The position numbers and the translations under genes were made by a program. A DNA stretch of 64,000 bases, taken from Apium graveolens. Lineage: Eukaryota > Streptophyta > Magnoliopsida > Apiales > Apiaceae. The DNA lies in assembly GCF_009905375.1 (NCBI RefSeq), contig NC_133653.1, positions 60,887,956 to 60,951,955 on the forward strand, given 5' to 3'. This document shows positions 11,291 through 21,575 of this stretch, piece by piece (the stretch's first letter is position 1; every line of letters begins with the position of its first letter). The notes below the pieces were generated by a model that saw only the letters and a list, made by a program, of their open reading frames with translations, had not been told where the DNA came from and made no database searches.

Positions 11291-11796
11291 CGGTTAACTT
11301 CATGCGAAGAGTTGGTCAAGGAATTCGACAAATTAGAAATCGAGATTCGTATTCCCAATGAATCTGCAGGAACTATCTACGCTATGACTTTCCAAGCAGG
11401 GTTGCTAGAAAAGATTCTCCGTTGTCAAGATGAAGTGATGAGTCAAGACGACGACTTAACGGGAGAAGAGATTATAACTCAGAAAGATAATGAAGGAATT
11501 TTACGTTTTACGTCAAGAATCTGGATCCCTAACGTAGCAGAATTAAAAGAAGAAATAATGCAAGATGCACACAATTCGAAGTATTCCATTCATCCAGGAA
11601 GCACAAAAATGTATCGCGATTTAAAGGAAAACTTTTGGTGGCCGAATATGAAGAAGGAAATAGCAGAATGGGTAAGTAAATGCTACACATGCCAGCGAGT
11701 TAAAGCAGAACATCAACGTCCGAGTGGGTTATTGCAACCATTAGACATTCCAGAATGGAAATGGGAACATCTGGCGATGGATTTCGTAGTGGGACT
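11291..11796 (+). pseudogene. Integrase N-terminal part of element B, cut by insertion of C
   Basis: Contains the HHCC zinc-binding region (histidines at [10 protein letters not shown], cysteines at [12 protein letters not shown], about 11570-11720) and the start of the catalytic core up to the first Asp in LAMDFVVGL. The frame is then interrupted at 11796/11797 by element C. It resumes with the expected residues at 31293 after C and the duplicated ggact. The cut separates the first catalytic Asp from the second Asp and Glu. Confidence 0.92.
11792..11796. other. Left target-site duplication of C (ggact)
   Basis: ggact here and at 31288-31292 flank element C exactly. Removing C and one copy restores the integrase reading frame of B. 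Confidence 0.95.
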
Positions 11797-13312
11797 TGAT
11801 AAGTGGATTTTATATCCACTTGGAACGCTTTATTACAAGCTTAAATTGGTGTTTTGGACTCAAGTTGTTGGTATTTTGATGTATTTTTATGTTATTGCAT
11901 TTCAGGTATCAGTTAAATGAAGAAAAGAGCTTTTAAAGGAAATATGATGAAAATTGATCAGAATTGGAAGCCAAGGCCATTGTCAAGTTGTAGAGAATCT
12001 CAACAGCTTCGCCTGGGCAGTTGCATCGCCTAATTCTGACGAGTAGAACTCAAGTTATGGTCAAAACAAGACTCATCAGAATATTTTTCCAGTCAGTAGC
12101 TGAGCGCCCGCTCAGCAGAGCTGAGCGCCCGCTCAAAGAGCTGAGCGCCCACTCAGGAGAGCTGAGCGGCCACTCAGGAGAGCTGAGCGGCCGCTGAGGG
12201 CGCGGATGGTCGCTGATTTCGCTGAAAAAGCCTTTTTTGAGTAGAATTTGACGATTTTAAGGGTCCAGGTCCACTAGGGGCGTATATATACTTAAAAAAA
12301 AGGGTTTTCATCATCCGGGAAGATTGGGATACCAAGGAGAAGACCTAGAAGCACAAAACAACTCCGAAAAAGAAGATCTTGTTTTCAACTTGTGATTCTT
12401 TAAATTAGTTGTAACTTTGGATGCTCATTTTCGTTCTTGTTGAACCTCGATCTCGTTTATTCGTACTTTGATTATTATTTAGTTTATTAAGACCTTGTTT
12501 TATACCATGCTTTCATTGGAACCCATGGTGACGATGAGTTCGATTATGAACTAATCGTTGTCATGGGGTTCTAGCGGATTTACTTATGAATTTCAATAGT
12601 TAAATTATTTCGATATCTTGGTGTGTGGAGATTGATTGATATCCTAGTATGGTTGTGCTTATTCGTCTTATGTGCGTAGCTAACATATAAGATAGCTTGT
12701 TAATCTCTATTGAAGCGACAGTGAATATAGAGGTTTACAACTTGCCATGCTAGCATAGGTTCATGTATTTGTTATACATGATTCGTAGGTAACTCTAACC
12801 GTTTTACTTGCCCTATGTAATCAAGATAGATTACTTGTGCTTAAACCGTTATGTTGTCAAATTCTATAGACATATAGGGTCTCAATATAATTGGTGCCTA
12901 TTCAGCTTATATCTCTTTTGTGGATGTCTGGTAGAATGGTACTCGTGCAATGAAAGTTGGCGTTTATCAGTTTCGTGTTATCTGATTAGTGTCATCACCA
13001 TCACATGCTAAGGTTAAGAACAATAAGGCTATTGAATGAAGTATTTAATGAAGTTAGGATCCCATGTTTGTCATATATAGTAATTCAACTTCAATTCTCT
13101 TAGTTAATGTTATTTAGTATAATCTCTTAGTTTAATAAAAACCCAATTTGTTATTTGTCTTAGCATTGAGCGATAACCATACATTGTTGCATAGGTGCAT
13201 AAATTGAACTTAACCTAAACCAGTCTCTGTGGGAATGAATTTGATTTATATCTTATACTACTTGCGAACGCGTATACTTGCGTGAATATTAGCGCGTGTT
13301 TTCGCCCTAACA
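11797..13312 (+). repeat. 5' LTR of element C
   Basis: 1516 bp, TGATAAGTGG to CGCCCTAACA. It carries a possible TATA element (gtatatatac near 12285) and a tandem array (12099-12205). Compared with the 3' LTR it differs at roughly 28 of 1380 compared positions by eye, plus the array length difference. A related LTR in the opposite orientation bounds element H (60712-62155). Confidence 0.93.
12099..12205. repeat. Tandem GC-rich palindromic array, 5 units (LTR C, 5' copy)
   Basis: Five units of about 21 bp, each centred on TGAGCGCCCGCTCA or a variant (GGCC in place of GCCC), so that every unit is itself an inverted repeat with 6-bp arms. The 3' LTR has only two units at 17635-17678. Confidence 0.93.
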
Positions 13313-13318
13313 AGTTTT

Positions 13319-13336
13319 TGGCGCCGCTGCTGGGGA
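13319..13336 (+). other. Primer binding site of element C (tRNA-Asp type)
   Basis: TGGCGCCGCTGCTGGGGA, six bases after the LTR end, matches the complement of the plant tRNA-Asp 3' end with two differences. This site is typical of Athila-lineage elements. Confidence 0.88.
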
Positions 13337-13448
13337 CTCGGTGTTAATTTTTAGTTTATGTGCTTGTCATCAGTGGTTGTTAAAGTTTAGTGACTCGGAT
13401 TCTTTTACTTTCACGGTTTACTTGTTTGTGTTTCAGGTACTCATTACA

Positions 13449-16105
13449 ATGGGAGATCTAGTAGCACGAACGAGAGCTTTGATGGATTTTTCTCAACCCA
13501 AGATCAATGACATTCGATCTAGCATTGTCCGGATAGCTATCACAGCTAATACCTTTGAGATCAAGCCTGGCAAAATTCAATGGGTGCAGAATTCAATCCA
13601 GTTTGGGGGTTCTCCAATGGAAGATCCCAATACACACATTAGGGATTTCATAGAGATCTGCGACACCTTCAGGTTCAATGGTGTTTCTGAAGATGCTGTG
13701 AAGATGAGACTGTTCCCATTTTCTCTGAGGGACAAGGCTAAGAGCTGGTTACACTCTCAACCAGCTGGTTCGATTACTACTTGGGAGGATCTTGCTCAGA
13801 AATTCCTTACTAAATTCTTCCCTATGGCGAAGACAGCTGCAATCAGAAACGCTATTACTCAATTTGCGTAGCAAACGGGAGAATCGCTAACTGAAGCTTG
13901 GGAGCGCTACAAGGAGATGCTTAGGAAGTGTCCTCATTATGGAATTCCTGATTGGATGATCATCACTTGTTTTTACAATGGGGAGCACAGTCCAGACCCA
14001 TGCTCGATGCAGCATCAGGCGGAGCATTATGGGCAAAGAGCTATAAGGAAGCTTATGATCTAATTAAACTGATGGCTGCTAATGAATATCAGTATCCAAC
14101 CCAGAGATATCCACATGGCAAGGTAGCAGGAGTTCTTGAAGTGAATACAGCTACGGCTATCACTGCTCAACTAAAGGCGTTGTCTATGAAGATCGATTCT
14201 CTGGCTAACTATGGTGTTAGGCAGATAATTAGTGTTTGTGAGCTGTGTGCAGGTTCGCATGCGACGGAACAATGCGCTATATCTAGTGACTCAGCTCAGT
14301 TTGTGAGCAACTTTCAGAGATCGCAGCAACTAGTTCCAGACACTTATCATCCTGACAACTGGAATCATCCTAACTTCAGCTGGAGCAACAATCAGAATGC
14401 GATGCAACAACCGTTCCAGCAGTTTGGAAATAAGCTATTCAACCCTCCTGGTTTTCAGCAACAAATTGCACCAAAACAACAACTCCAAATTCAACAACAA
14501 AATCATGATGCAGGTCTATCTTCGAATGAAAAATCTGAATTGGAGGAGTTGCGGCTTATGTGCAAAAACCAGGCTATTATATGCCAAAGCCAGGCCATTT
14601 CCATCAAGACTCTGGAGAACCAAATAGGGCAAATTGCTAATGCTTTATTGAATCGGCCACCAGGAATGCTTCCTAGTGATACAGAAACAAATCCAGGCAA
14701 GAGGGAAGTTGAAGAACAGGTGAACGCCATCACCTTAAGGTCTGGAAAGGTCGCAAGCCCCCAAGTTCAGCAAGACGAAGAGCCTGAAAAGTCTCAAGTT
14801 CCAGAATCTGAAGTTTTGGCTGAAGAAGATGTGCAGAAGGAAGTAGAGGTGGAACCAAGGAAGACTACTGTGGAACACACTCCTCCTGAGAGTAATACAG
14901 GGGAGAAACAGATCTATCCTCCACCTCCTTTTCCTAAGAGGCTGCAGAAGAAAAAGCTGGATAAGCAATTTGCTAAGTTTCTGGAGGTGTTCAAAAAACT
15001 TCATATCAACATACCTTTCGCTGAAGCTCTTGAAAAGATGCCTAGCTATGCGAGGTTTATGAAAGGTATTCTCTCTCGGAAAGTGAATCTCGATGACTTA
15101 GAGACTGTTGCTCTCACGGAGGAATGCAGTGTTGTGCTGCAACAAAAGTTGCCTCCGAAGCTTAAAGATCCTGGAAGCTTCACTATTCCTTACACCATCG
15201 GAAACTTGTCGTTCGACAAGTGTTTATGTGATTTAGGAGCTAGCATCAATCTGATGCCCTTATCTATCTTCAAGAAGCTTGGTCTGCCTGATCTGAAACC
15301 AACAAACATGTCATTGCAACTAGCTGACCGTTCCATCGCTTATTAATGAGGTATAGTGGAGGATGTCTTGATCAAGGTGGATAAACTCTTCTTCCCTGCT
15401 TACTTTGTAATTCTTGATTTCAAGGAAGATAAGAAGATTCCCATTATCTTGGGAAGACCATTCTTGGCTACAGGCCGAACTATGATCGATATGCAAAAAG
15501 GAGAGCTTTCGATGAAGGTTTACGATCAAAAGGTCACTTTTAATGTGTTCAAGGCAATAAAGTTACCCACAGAAAAAGAAGAGTGCTTTAAAATAGAGCG
15601 GGTCGACTCAGTTTTTGAAGATGAAGGAGGAGTAGAGCAACTGCAGGTTTTGAATGCACCTCCGTGGGAGAAGAAGTTGGATATGCCATTCGATTCTCTT
15701 GGGTTAGCAGAGCTGAAAATTTCTCAGGAGCGTTTTGAACCATTTACTCAAGAAGCTCCCATACTTGAGCTCAACCGACAGCCAAATCACTTGAGTTATT
15801 CATTCTTAGGTGCACCCCCTGACAAGGGGTTGGGATATATCTTTGATGATGTAGAGGGTAGCCGAACGGATCCTCCAGTGCCTATAGAGGGTTCTTCTCA
15901 TGTGTAGCAGGTAGTTGATAGGACTGGTGTTGGTGATGAGCAGTACAGGCGAGTAACTAGGCGTATGGAGGCCATGCACGACATTCACCATCATTTTACT
16001 GCAGATTTGACATATGCTTTCGGTACTGTTGTTTGAGACACTGGTGGCGAGGTTGATTGGCCACCTGATCCTCTACCTGAAGAGGGTGATCTTTCTGACG
16101 ACTAG
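13449..16105 (+). pseudogene. gag: Athila-type Gag-protease with acidic tail, element C (broken)
   Basis: Starts MGDLVARTRAL at 13449, about 110 bp after the primer site. The Gag core has LRLFPFSLRDKAKSWL-like residues (13700-13760). Breaks: TAG at 13869-13871; a 4-bp deletion near 13978 relative to element H, shifting to the frame used to 15346; TAA-TGA at 15344-15349; TAG at 15905-15907; TGA at 16034-16036; final TAG 16103-16105. A short C-X2-C-X3-H-X4-C cluster (CELCAGSHATEQC, about 14237-14275) is the Athila-type knuckle. A Gln-rich region (14395-14500) and a Lys/Glu/Pro-rich linker (14700-14960) precede the retropepsin, with DLGASINLMP (Asp codon 15230) and IILGRPFLAT. The tail ends in a Glu/Asp-rich segment. 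The frame passes from protease to tail with no polymerase between. Confidence 0.85.
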
Positions 16106-17332
16106 GTATGCCTGAATTCCTTATTATTACCTTCAATGAGGACATTGAAAATTTTAAGTTTGGGGGTGATAATGTAAGGATTAGTAGTGTTTGTCCATAT
16201 AGATTTATGTTGCATGTTTAGTTGTAGTTCATTCATATTTTTGCATGATTGTTCATTTAGGACATATTTGTCTGTTTATGTAATTTCATATAGTTGCATT
16301 TGCATACATATTTAGCATGATCCCTTAAGATGAACTATGATATTTGATAAGTTGATGTTGATTTGAGTGTGGTGATAAGGAATAGAGGGATGTTTAAGTC
16401 TTAATGAATTGATTTGCATGCCAGAAATAAATATTTTCACAAAGTCTTATAGGGTTGCTTTTGATCTAGATCATGATCATACTTGTTTGTTGTTGAGATT
16501 TAATCACTTGGTTATATATAGAATTTGTGATATTCTCGTACTGACGTAAAAACACTGATTTTTTTTATCTGGAAAAAAACTTGGATTTCATTGCTAGTTG
16601 TTGTAAGGCTAGGCATCAAATGGCTAGTAGCCGGCTCATATTTTTATGAGTAGTCTAGGGTTGAATGAGATGGAGCGAAACGCACTCATTCAGAAATTGT
16701 TGAAAAAAAAGGAAAAAAAAGAAAAAAAAGAAAGAAAAAAAGTATGTGTTTATGCACAATTGATCAAGAGTGAGCTCTTTAATACTCGAGTTATTAAGTT
16801 CTAGGGGACTTTGTGCCTAGTGACCTAAGGCTTTTATAGTCTGGGATCCGCTAGCCTAACGCTCGCTACATGGGTATTATTGTATAAGTCTTTTGGGACC
16901 TCATTCATTGCACGATCAAATAAGCATCTTTGTTATGTGTTCAATAATAGTGTGAATCCTTGTATAACTCTAGTAGAAAGCAGGTGTTGTGAGTCATAAT
17001 GCGTTTATTGTCTATTCTGTTTATAAACTTTTGATTGTTTCGATGATAGATAAGTTATGGTTATTGATCTAGTATCGAGAGTATATCTGTTAAGCATCCA
17101 CACACGCACGTTTCTGGTTTGTGAGTTGGTTTGTGGGATTTATTCGAACTCTGTTTCAAGTTATTGCATTCTTAGAGGCATTGGTTTATTCATTTGGTTA
17201 TGGTTATTCTGAGGGGATCGATTGCATTATCATTTAGTTGCATTCACATAGTTGCATTCATGCATTAGGTTTGTTTTATTGTTTTGAGTCTGTTTATGCT
17301 TGAGGACAAGCATCGATTCAAGTTTGGGGGTG
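16106..17332 (+). other. Non-coding 3' region of element C with two polypurine-tract-like sites
   Basis: No frame of note. The string aagtttgggggtg occurs twice, at 16156-16168 and at 17320-17332 directly before the 3' LTR. Both are preceded by tgaggaca. The second is the functional polypurine tract by position. An A/G-only stretch lies at about 16704-16741. In Athila elements the pol and env-like genes would occupy this side; they are absent. Confidence 0.75.
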
Positions 17333-17634
17333 TGATAAGTGGATTTTATATCCACTTGGAACGCTTTATTACAAGCTTAAATTGGTGTTTTGGACTCAAG
17401 TTGTTGGTACTTTGATGTGTTTTTGTGTTATTGCATTTCAGGTATCAGTTAAATGAAGAAAAGAGCTTTTAAAGGAAATATGATGAAAAGTGATCAGAAT
17501 TGGAAGCCAAGGCCATTGTCAAGTTGTAGAGAATCTCAATAGCTTCGCGTGGGCAGTTGAATCGCCTAATTCTGACGAGTAGAACTCAAGTTATGGTCAA
17601 AACAAGATTCATCAGAATATTTTCCCAGTCAGTA

Positions 17635-17678
17635 GCTGAGCGCCCGCTCAGAGAGCTGAGCGCCCGCTCAGGGCGCGG
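17635..17678. repeat. Tandem GC-rich palindromic array, 2 units (LTR C, 3' copy)
   Basis: Two copies of the TGAGCGCCCGCTCA unit followed by gggcgcgg. The difference from the five-unit 5' copy shows gain or loss after (or during) insertion. Confidence 0.92.
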
Positions 17679-17839
17679 CTGGTCGCTGAAAAAGCTTTTT
17701 TTGAGTAGAATTTGACGATTTTAAAGGTCCAGGTCCACTAGGGGCGTATATATACTTAAAAAAAAGGTTTTCATCATCCGGGAAGATTGGGATACCAAGG
17801 AGAAGACCTAGAAGCACAGAACAACTCCGAAAAAGAAGA

Positions 17840-17844
17840 TCTTG
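17840..17844. other. Left target-site duplication of D (tcttg)
   Basis: tcttg occurs here and at 30352-30356, exactly flanking D. The C LTR sequence is continuous across the pair. Confidence 0.95.
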
Positions 17845-18918
17845 TATAACGACTCGTGTAACCTTTTTGAATTATTTAATTATGCAACTATGAAAATTAT
17901 TAAATAAATAAAATATGTGTGTTGGTTTTGACCGCTATGTGTTATTTGATTATTATCCATATGTGATTTATAGTGTATCGGATTGTCCGTGCGATTAATT
18001 ATGCGATCATATGGAATTGTTTCAATTTTAAAAGTGGATTTAATGCAAATTTATTTGTATAAATATTTGAAGTATTTCTAAAATTGTTTTTATGATTTTA
18101 TAATTATAATAATTATTTTTAGGATTTTATAAAATTGATAAATCAATATTTTATTATTTATTTATTTTTAAATGATTTTCTGATCACTTTTATTTGTAAA
18201 ATCCATATTTAATTCTAAAATTCTTCAAAAATTATGAAACTCATATTTATTTCAGTTTGAAATATTCCGAGAATTTTAAAATTATTTTGAAAATTTTCGG
18301 GATTAGTTTCACACGCTCGTTGTTTCGTTTTATTGATAAAAGCGGGTATAAGTGACATTTCAAAAATTGTGTTAAAATTCTGAAAATTTCATTTTTATTT
18401 ACTTCGGGATATTTATAATATTATAAGATTATTTTTGCGATTTTCTGAATTTGTTCTAAGTGCAACTCGGTTCGTTAATTATGAAATGCGGATATGTTGC
18501 GCGTTTTAAAAATGTGTTAAAAATTTTGAAATTTATATTCTATTACTCTCGGGGTATCTATATAAATTTTAAAATCATAATGGGTCTATTTCGATAAGTG
18601 ATTAGTTACCGCAAGTACCCGTTGTAAGATTAAAACTGATCAGAAACTCTATGCGGTCCGGATAAAAAAAAAACTGATACGTGTCTTATTAAAAGACACG
18701 CGGCAACACAAACAAAGCCGGGGGGGTGACTCCTGTGTTTGCTAATAAACATCAATCTCTCTTCTTATTCCTTTCTAATTCCCCCTCTCTCTTTCTTGTC
18801 CTGGCGGTGTTGTACTTTCTTTTCCGGCGACCTTCGCCTCTGTTTCTTGGTCTCGTTGCCGGCAGTAGTCCGGTGGGTTCTGCCGCCTTGGTATCGGCCT
18901 GGTTAGTGGTTCCGCTAT

Positions 18919-18942
18919 ATATACACACACGTGTGTGTATAT
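18919..18942. promoter_or_regulatory. 24-bp perfect palindrome with CACGTG core (LTR D, 5' copy)
   Basis: Two 12-bp arms (atatacacacac and its complement) meet at a CACGTG G-box hexamer. CACGTG is the known site of plant bZIP and bHLH factors. The 3' LTR keeps it unchanged at 28056-28079. Regulatory use is inference. Confidence 0.55.
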
Positions 18943-20900
18943 CGCAGTGGAGGGTATGGTTGTTGTTGATTATTGTGTTCTGTGATTGTGTCCTTGTATC
19001 TATCTCCGATTGGCCTTGTTTTTTTGGCCTGTTCTTTTACTTCCGGCCTGCTGCTTTGCTTTTTGGTGGTTGATTCTCTGGTCTGTTGTGCGGTTACGTT
19101 TTGTTCCTATTGAGCCATGTCCTGTTGGGTCGATTGTGCATTGGATTGGATTTTTGCAGAATTGTTATTAACTTAAATTCCCTTTTTCTCGCAGGAATTT
19201 ATTGATTACATTCGTGATATTAAATTGTTCATATCAAAAGTTATTTTTTTATAACTAATCGATAGAATTTTGTGTTGGAAACCCGAGCATTTATCGGGTA
19301 CCCGCGAAATTTTGTCGCCGTCCGCGATGACTTTTACGAGTGGACGGTGGACTATGATGATTATATTCTGAGTCCTAATTTAACAAATTAATGTAAAATG
19401 CGAATAATAATAGTATTGAATTGACGATTTGGGGAATTGTGAATATTGGTTGTTGTGAATTATAGTGGTGAAGTGACGTCGAATTATTCGACGGGTTAGT
19501 CCGATAAATAAAGGAAGTGCTGCTCAATTTCCGGGAAACTGAACTACGTAAATACGAGAACATATTCGATGATTATCGAGATGTTGAATGACTATATATA
19601 TATATGTGCGTGTGTTTTATATGAAACTTGATTGTACGATGTGATGGAATATTTTTCTAAATCGATAACCCTGATTTCATAAAATAAAGAGTATGGGTAT
19701 TTTCCAAAAACGAACACTAAACCGATTTTCGAGAACGTGAGCCCTAAGTGATACGTGTATTATTATATGAAATATGTTATGAGTCAGATTTTGTTAACGT
19801 TTGGGTAGATTGTTAGCGAGGATATGTCAAGCATAATCGAATGTCTAAGTTAGGATATTTCGACATTGTAGGTTCTAGTCAGAATGCCTGAGAATTGGAA
19901 TTGGACGAAAAATAGTTGGTGGTGAGTCGAAAAGCTCATTAAGGTCTCAATCAAAGGACTTAAGTGTTGAGGTCGAATCCAGAATGATATAGTGGTTGGA
20001 CGTAAAAGTCTAAGCGGCAGAATTGGTCCAGAATTGATCAGTAATACTTGTAAAACCCTGTAAGGCAAGTATTTCTGAACTTTTCTTCAAGATATATTAC
20101 GAATGTTTTCGAACTATTTCATAACATGTTGCTATTATTAAACATAATTCCTGTTTTGTAATGCAAGTATTTTAAACTGCTTACCTTAAACCCTAAATCT
20201 TTCTTGATCTTGAGCCGTAAGCCTTATTCTTTGTAAACCATCCTTTGTTGATCCCCAGATATCAATTCACACCAATATGATACTACTCCCCAAAGGTATA
20301 ACTACCAAACACCAAACACTGAAACAAAATTGTTTGAAAACACATAAACTTTTATACTGCAACCATTCTTTATAACATCAAAGAACTATACTTTGAGAAA
20401 TCATTTCTGACCTAATACCGGATGCTGGTACAAATTGAAAACCATTTCTTATACATACCCTGAAATTCCCTTGAGATATCCATAAGCCTCCTTATGCTTT
20501 TATTCAAGTGTTTAACTATCGTTGAGTATGAACTTGTTTTATTGAATTATATCGCTTATCATATTGAACTGCTTTAGGATTGGATAGTTTTTGTATATGT
20601 GGACCAGATTCGTGGTCAGACCATACCAATGGTCAAATTAGGCCAATGTGTGCCTTGGATCCGGTAATTAGAGCAGTGCTGTGTGCTTGCTCGGTGTTAG
20701 TGCGTGACTGATCAGCAGCCTAACCTTGGTTTTTAAAACTTAAAATGAAAATCCAATTCTAATGATTAGTTGAAAAGAAACTTGATTCCTTTGAATCCTC
20801 TCATTTGATCATTGTTTAACTTCAGTTATCGTTATCGTGACTTGCTGAGCTAGTTAGCTCACCCTTGCGATTCTTTTATATATTTTCAGTTGAAAAGAAT

Positions 20901-20966
20901 ATGGATGATAGTGAAGTTCCTCAGTCCAAAGTGCGGGCTAAGGTTCCAGTGAGTGGATCGAGCTAG
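20901..20966 (+). other. Short ORF after a palindrome in LTR D, 5' copy (21 codons)
   Basis: ATG 20901, TAG 20964-20966; starts MDDSEVPQSK. It is preceded by the near-perfect palindrome TGAGCTAGTTAGCTCA (20846-20861), acccttgc, and a T-rich tract ending tttcag at 20889. The 3' LTR copy is at 30035-30100, where the tract ends ttttag. Confidence 0.4.
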
Positions 20967-21220
20967 CAGAAGTTTCATGCGGTAAATAGATAGTTAGATT
21001 GTAAGAATGATTTTATTATCAATTATAAGTTAAATTAGTTGGGATTTGGTACGTTGTAATAAAAGTTAAGGCTGTGGCTTGTTTTCATACTTTAACCTGT
21101 TGTGATCCGTGGTTTTGTGAAGCAGGGTCATTATAAATAATATTTCCTATACAGGTTGATGTATTGTGTTTGTGTTGTGGACCCCAAACTTCTGACCCGG
21201 GTTTGGAGGGCGTCACAGGT

Positions 21221-21234
21221 TGGTATCAGAGCTA
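21221..21234 (+). other. Primer binding site of element D (initiator tRNA-Met type)
   Basis: tggtatcagagctaca three bases after the LTR end; the first 12 bases equal the standard plant initiator tRNA-Met site. Confidence 0.92.
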
Positions 21235-21416
21235 CAGGTTATAAGTCACTGAAACAAGCCTAGATTGTCGGGATTGGGTAGAGGGTTAGGATTAAAAATA
21301 GAAAGTAGAAAGATAAGACGTTGTGAGATTGAGTGCGATGGTATAGTAGGTCTCCGACATAGTTCATATTGCGATTCGGGATTCTCAGCTTGTGACGTGA
21401 TTTCCAGACAACGACA

Positions 21417-21575
21417 ATGGCAGATCTTGATTCCCCGGTGTCATTGGATCATTTGGAGTTTTCCGTTCGAGGATCATCATCTTCTCTCAGATTGGATTTG
21501 CACCTTGTTCCTCCACCAGCATTAATGGTATTACCTTCCGTTATAACGATTGCACTTCTTCAAGCTATTTTATGA
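21417..21575 (+). pseudogene. ORF1 remnant of element D
   Basis: A 52-codon frame starting MADLDSPVS sits about 200 bp after the primer site, the position of B's ORF1 (6979). It has a similar Ser-rich start and a short Pro-rich stretch (VPPPA), then stops. Similarity is of position and composition rather than clear sequence identity. Confidence 0.45.

Larger units (their letters stand above)
17333..17844 (+). repeat. 3' LTR of element C, first part
   Basis: Matches 11797-12374 of the 5' LTR up to gatcttg, where element D begins. The tandem array here has two units instead of five. Confidence 0.93.
17845..21217 (+). repeat. 5' LTR of element D
   Basis: Begins TATAACGACT and ends GGCGTCACA; the start is a variant of the usual TGTAACG. 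It includes an 8-bp stem hairpin with an ACGTG core (18680-18700), a CT-rich and GC-richer stretch (18760-18900), a 24-bp palindrome (18919-18942) and the stem-loop with short ORF near the 3' end (20846-20966). An open stretch of 115 codons at 18726-19073 is hydrophobic and is judged not to be a gene. Confidence 0.92.

Noticed and set aside
16704..16741. A-rich stretch in C as a poly(A) tail of a LINE or processed gene copy.
   Set aside because: It has G interruptions, no flanking duplication was seen, and it lies inside the continuous non-coding segment of C.
18726..19073. A 115-codon hydrophobic ORF in LTR D, also present in the 3' LTR (27863-28210).
   Set aside because: Both copies are open only because the LTRs are recent duplicates. 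The Phe/Leu richness comes from T- and CT-rich DNA, and no domain or start context supports a gene.
21221..21234. Similarity to tRNA ends near the LTR junctions (also 6802, 13319, 42985, 60688).
   Set aside because: Only 12-18 bases at the expected primer-site position; no cloverleaf follows, so these are not tRNA genes.
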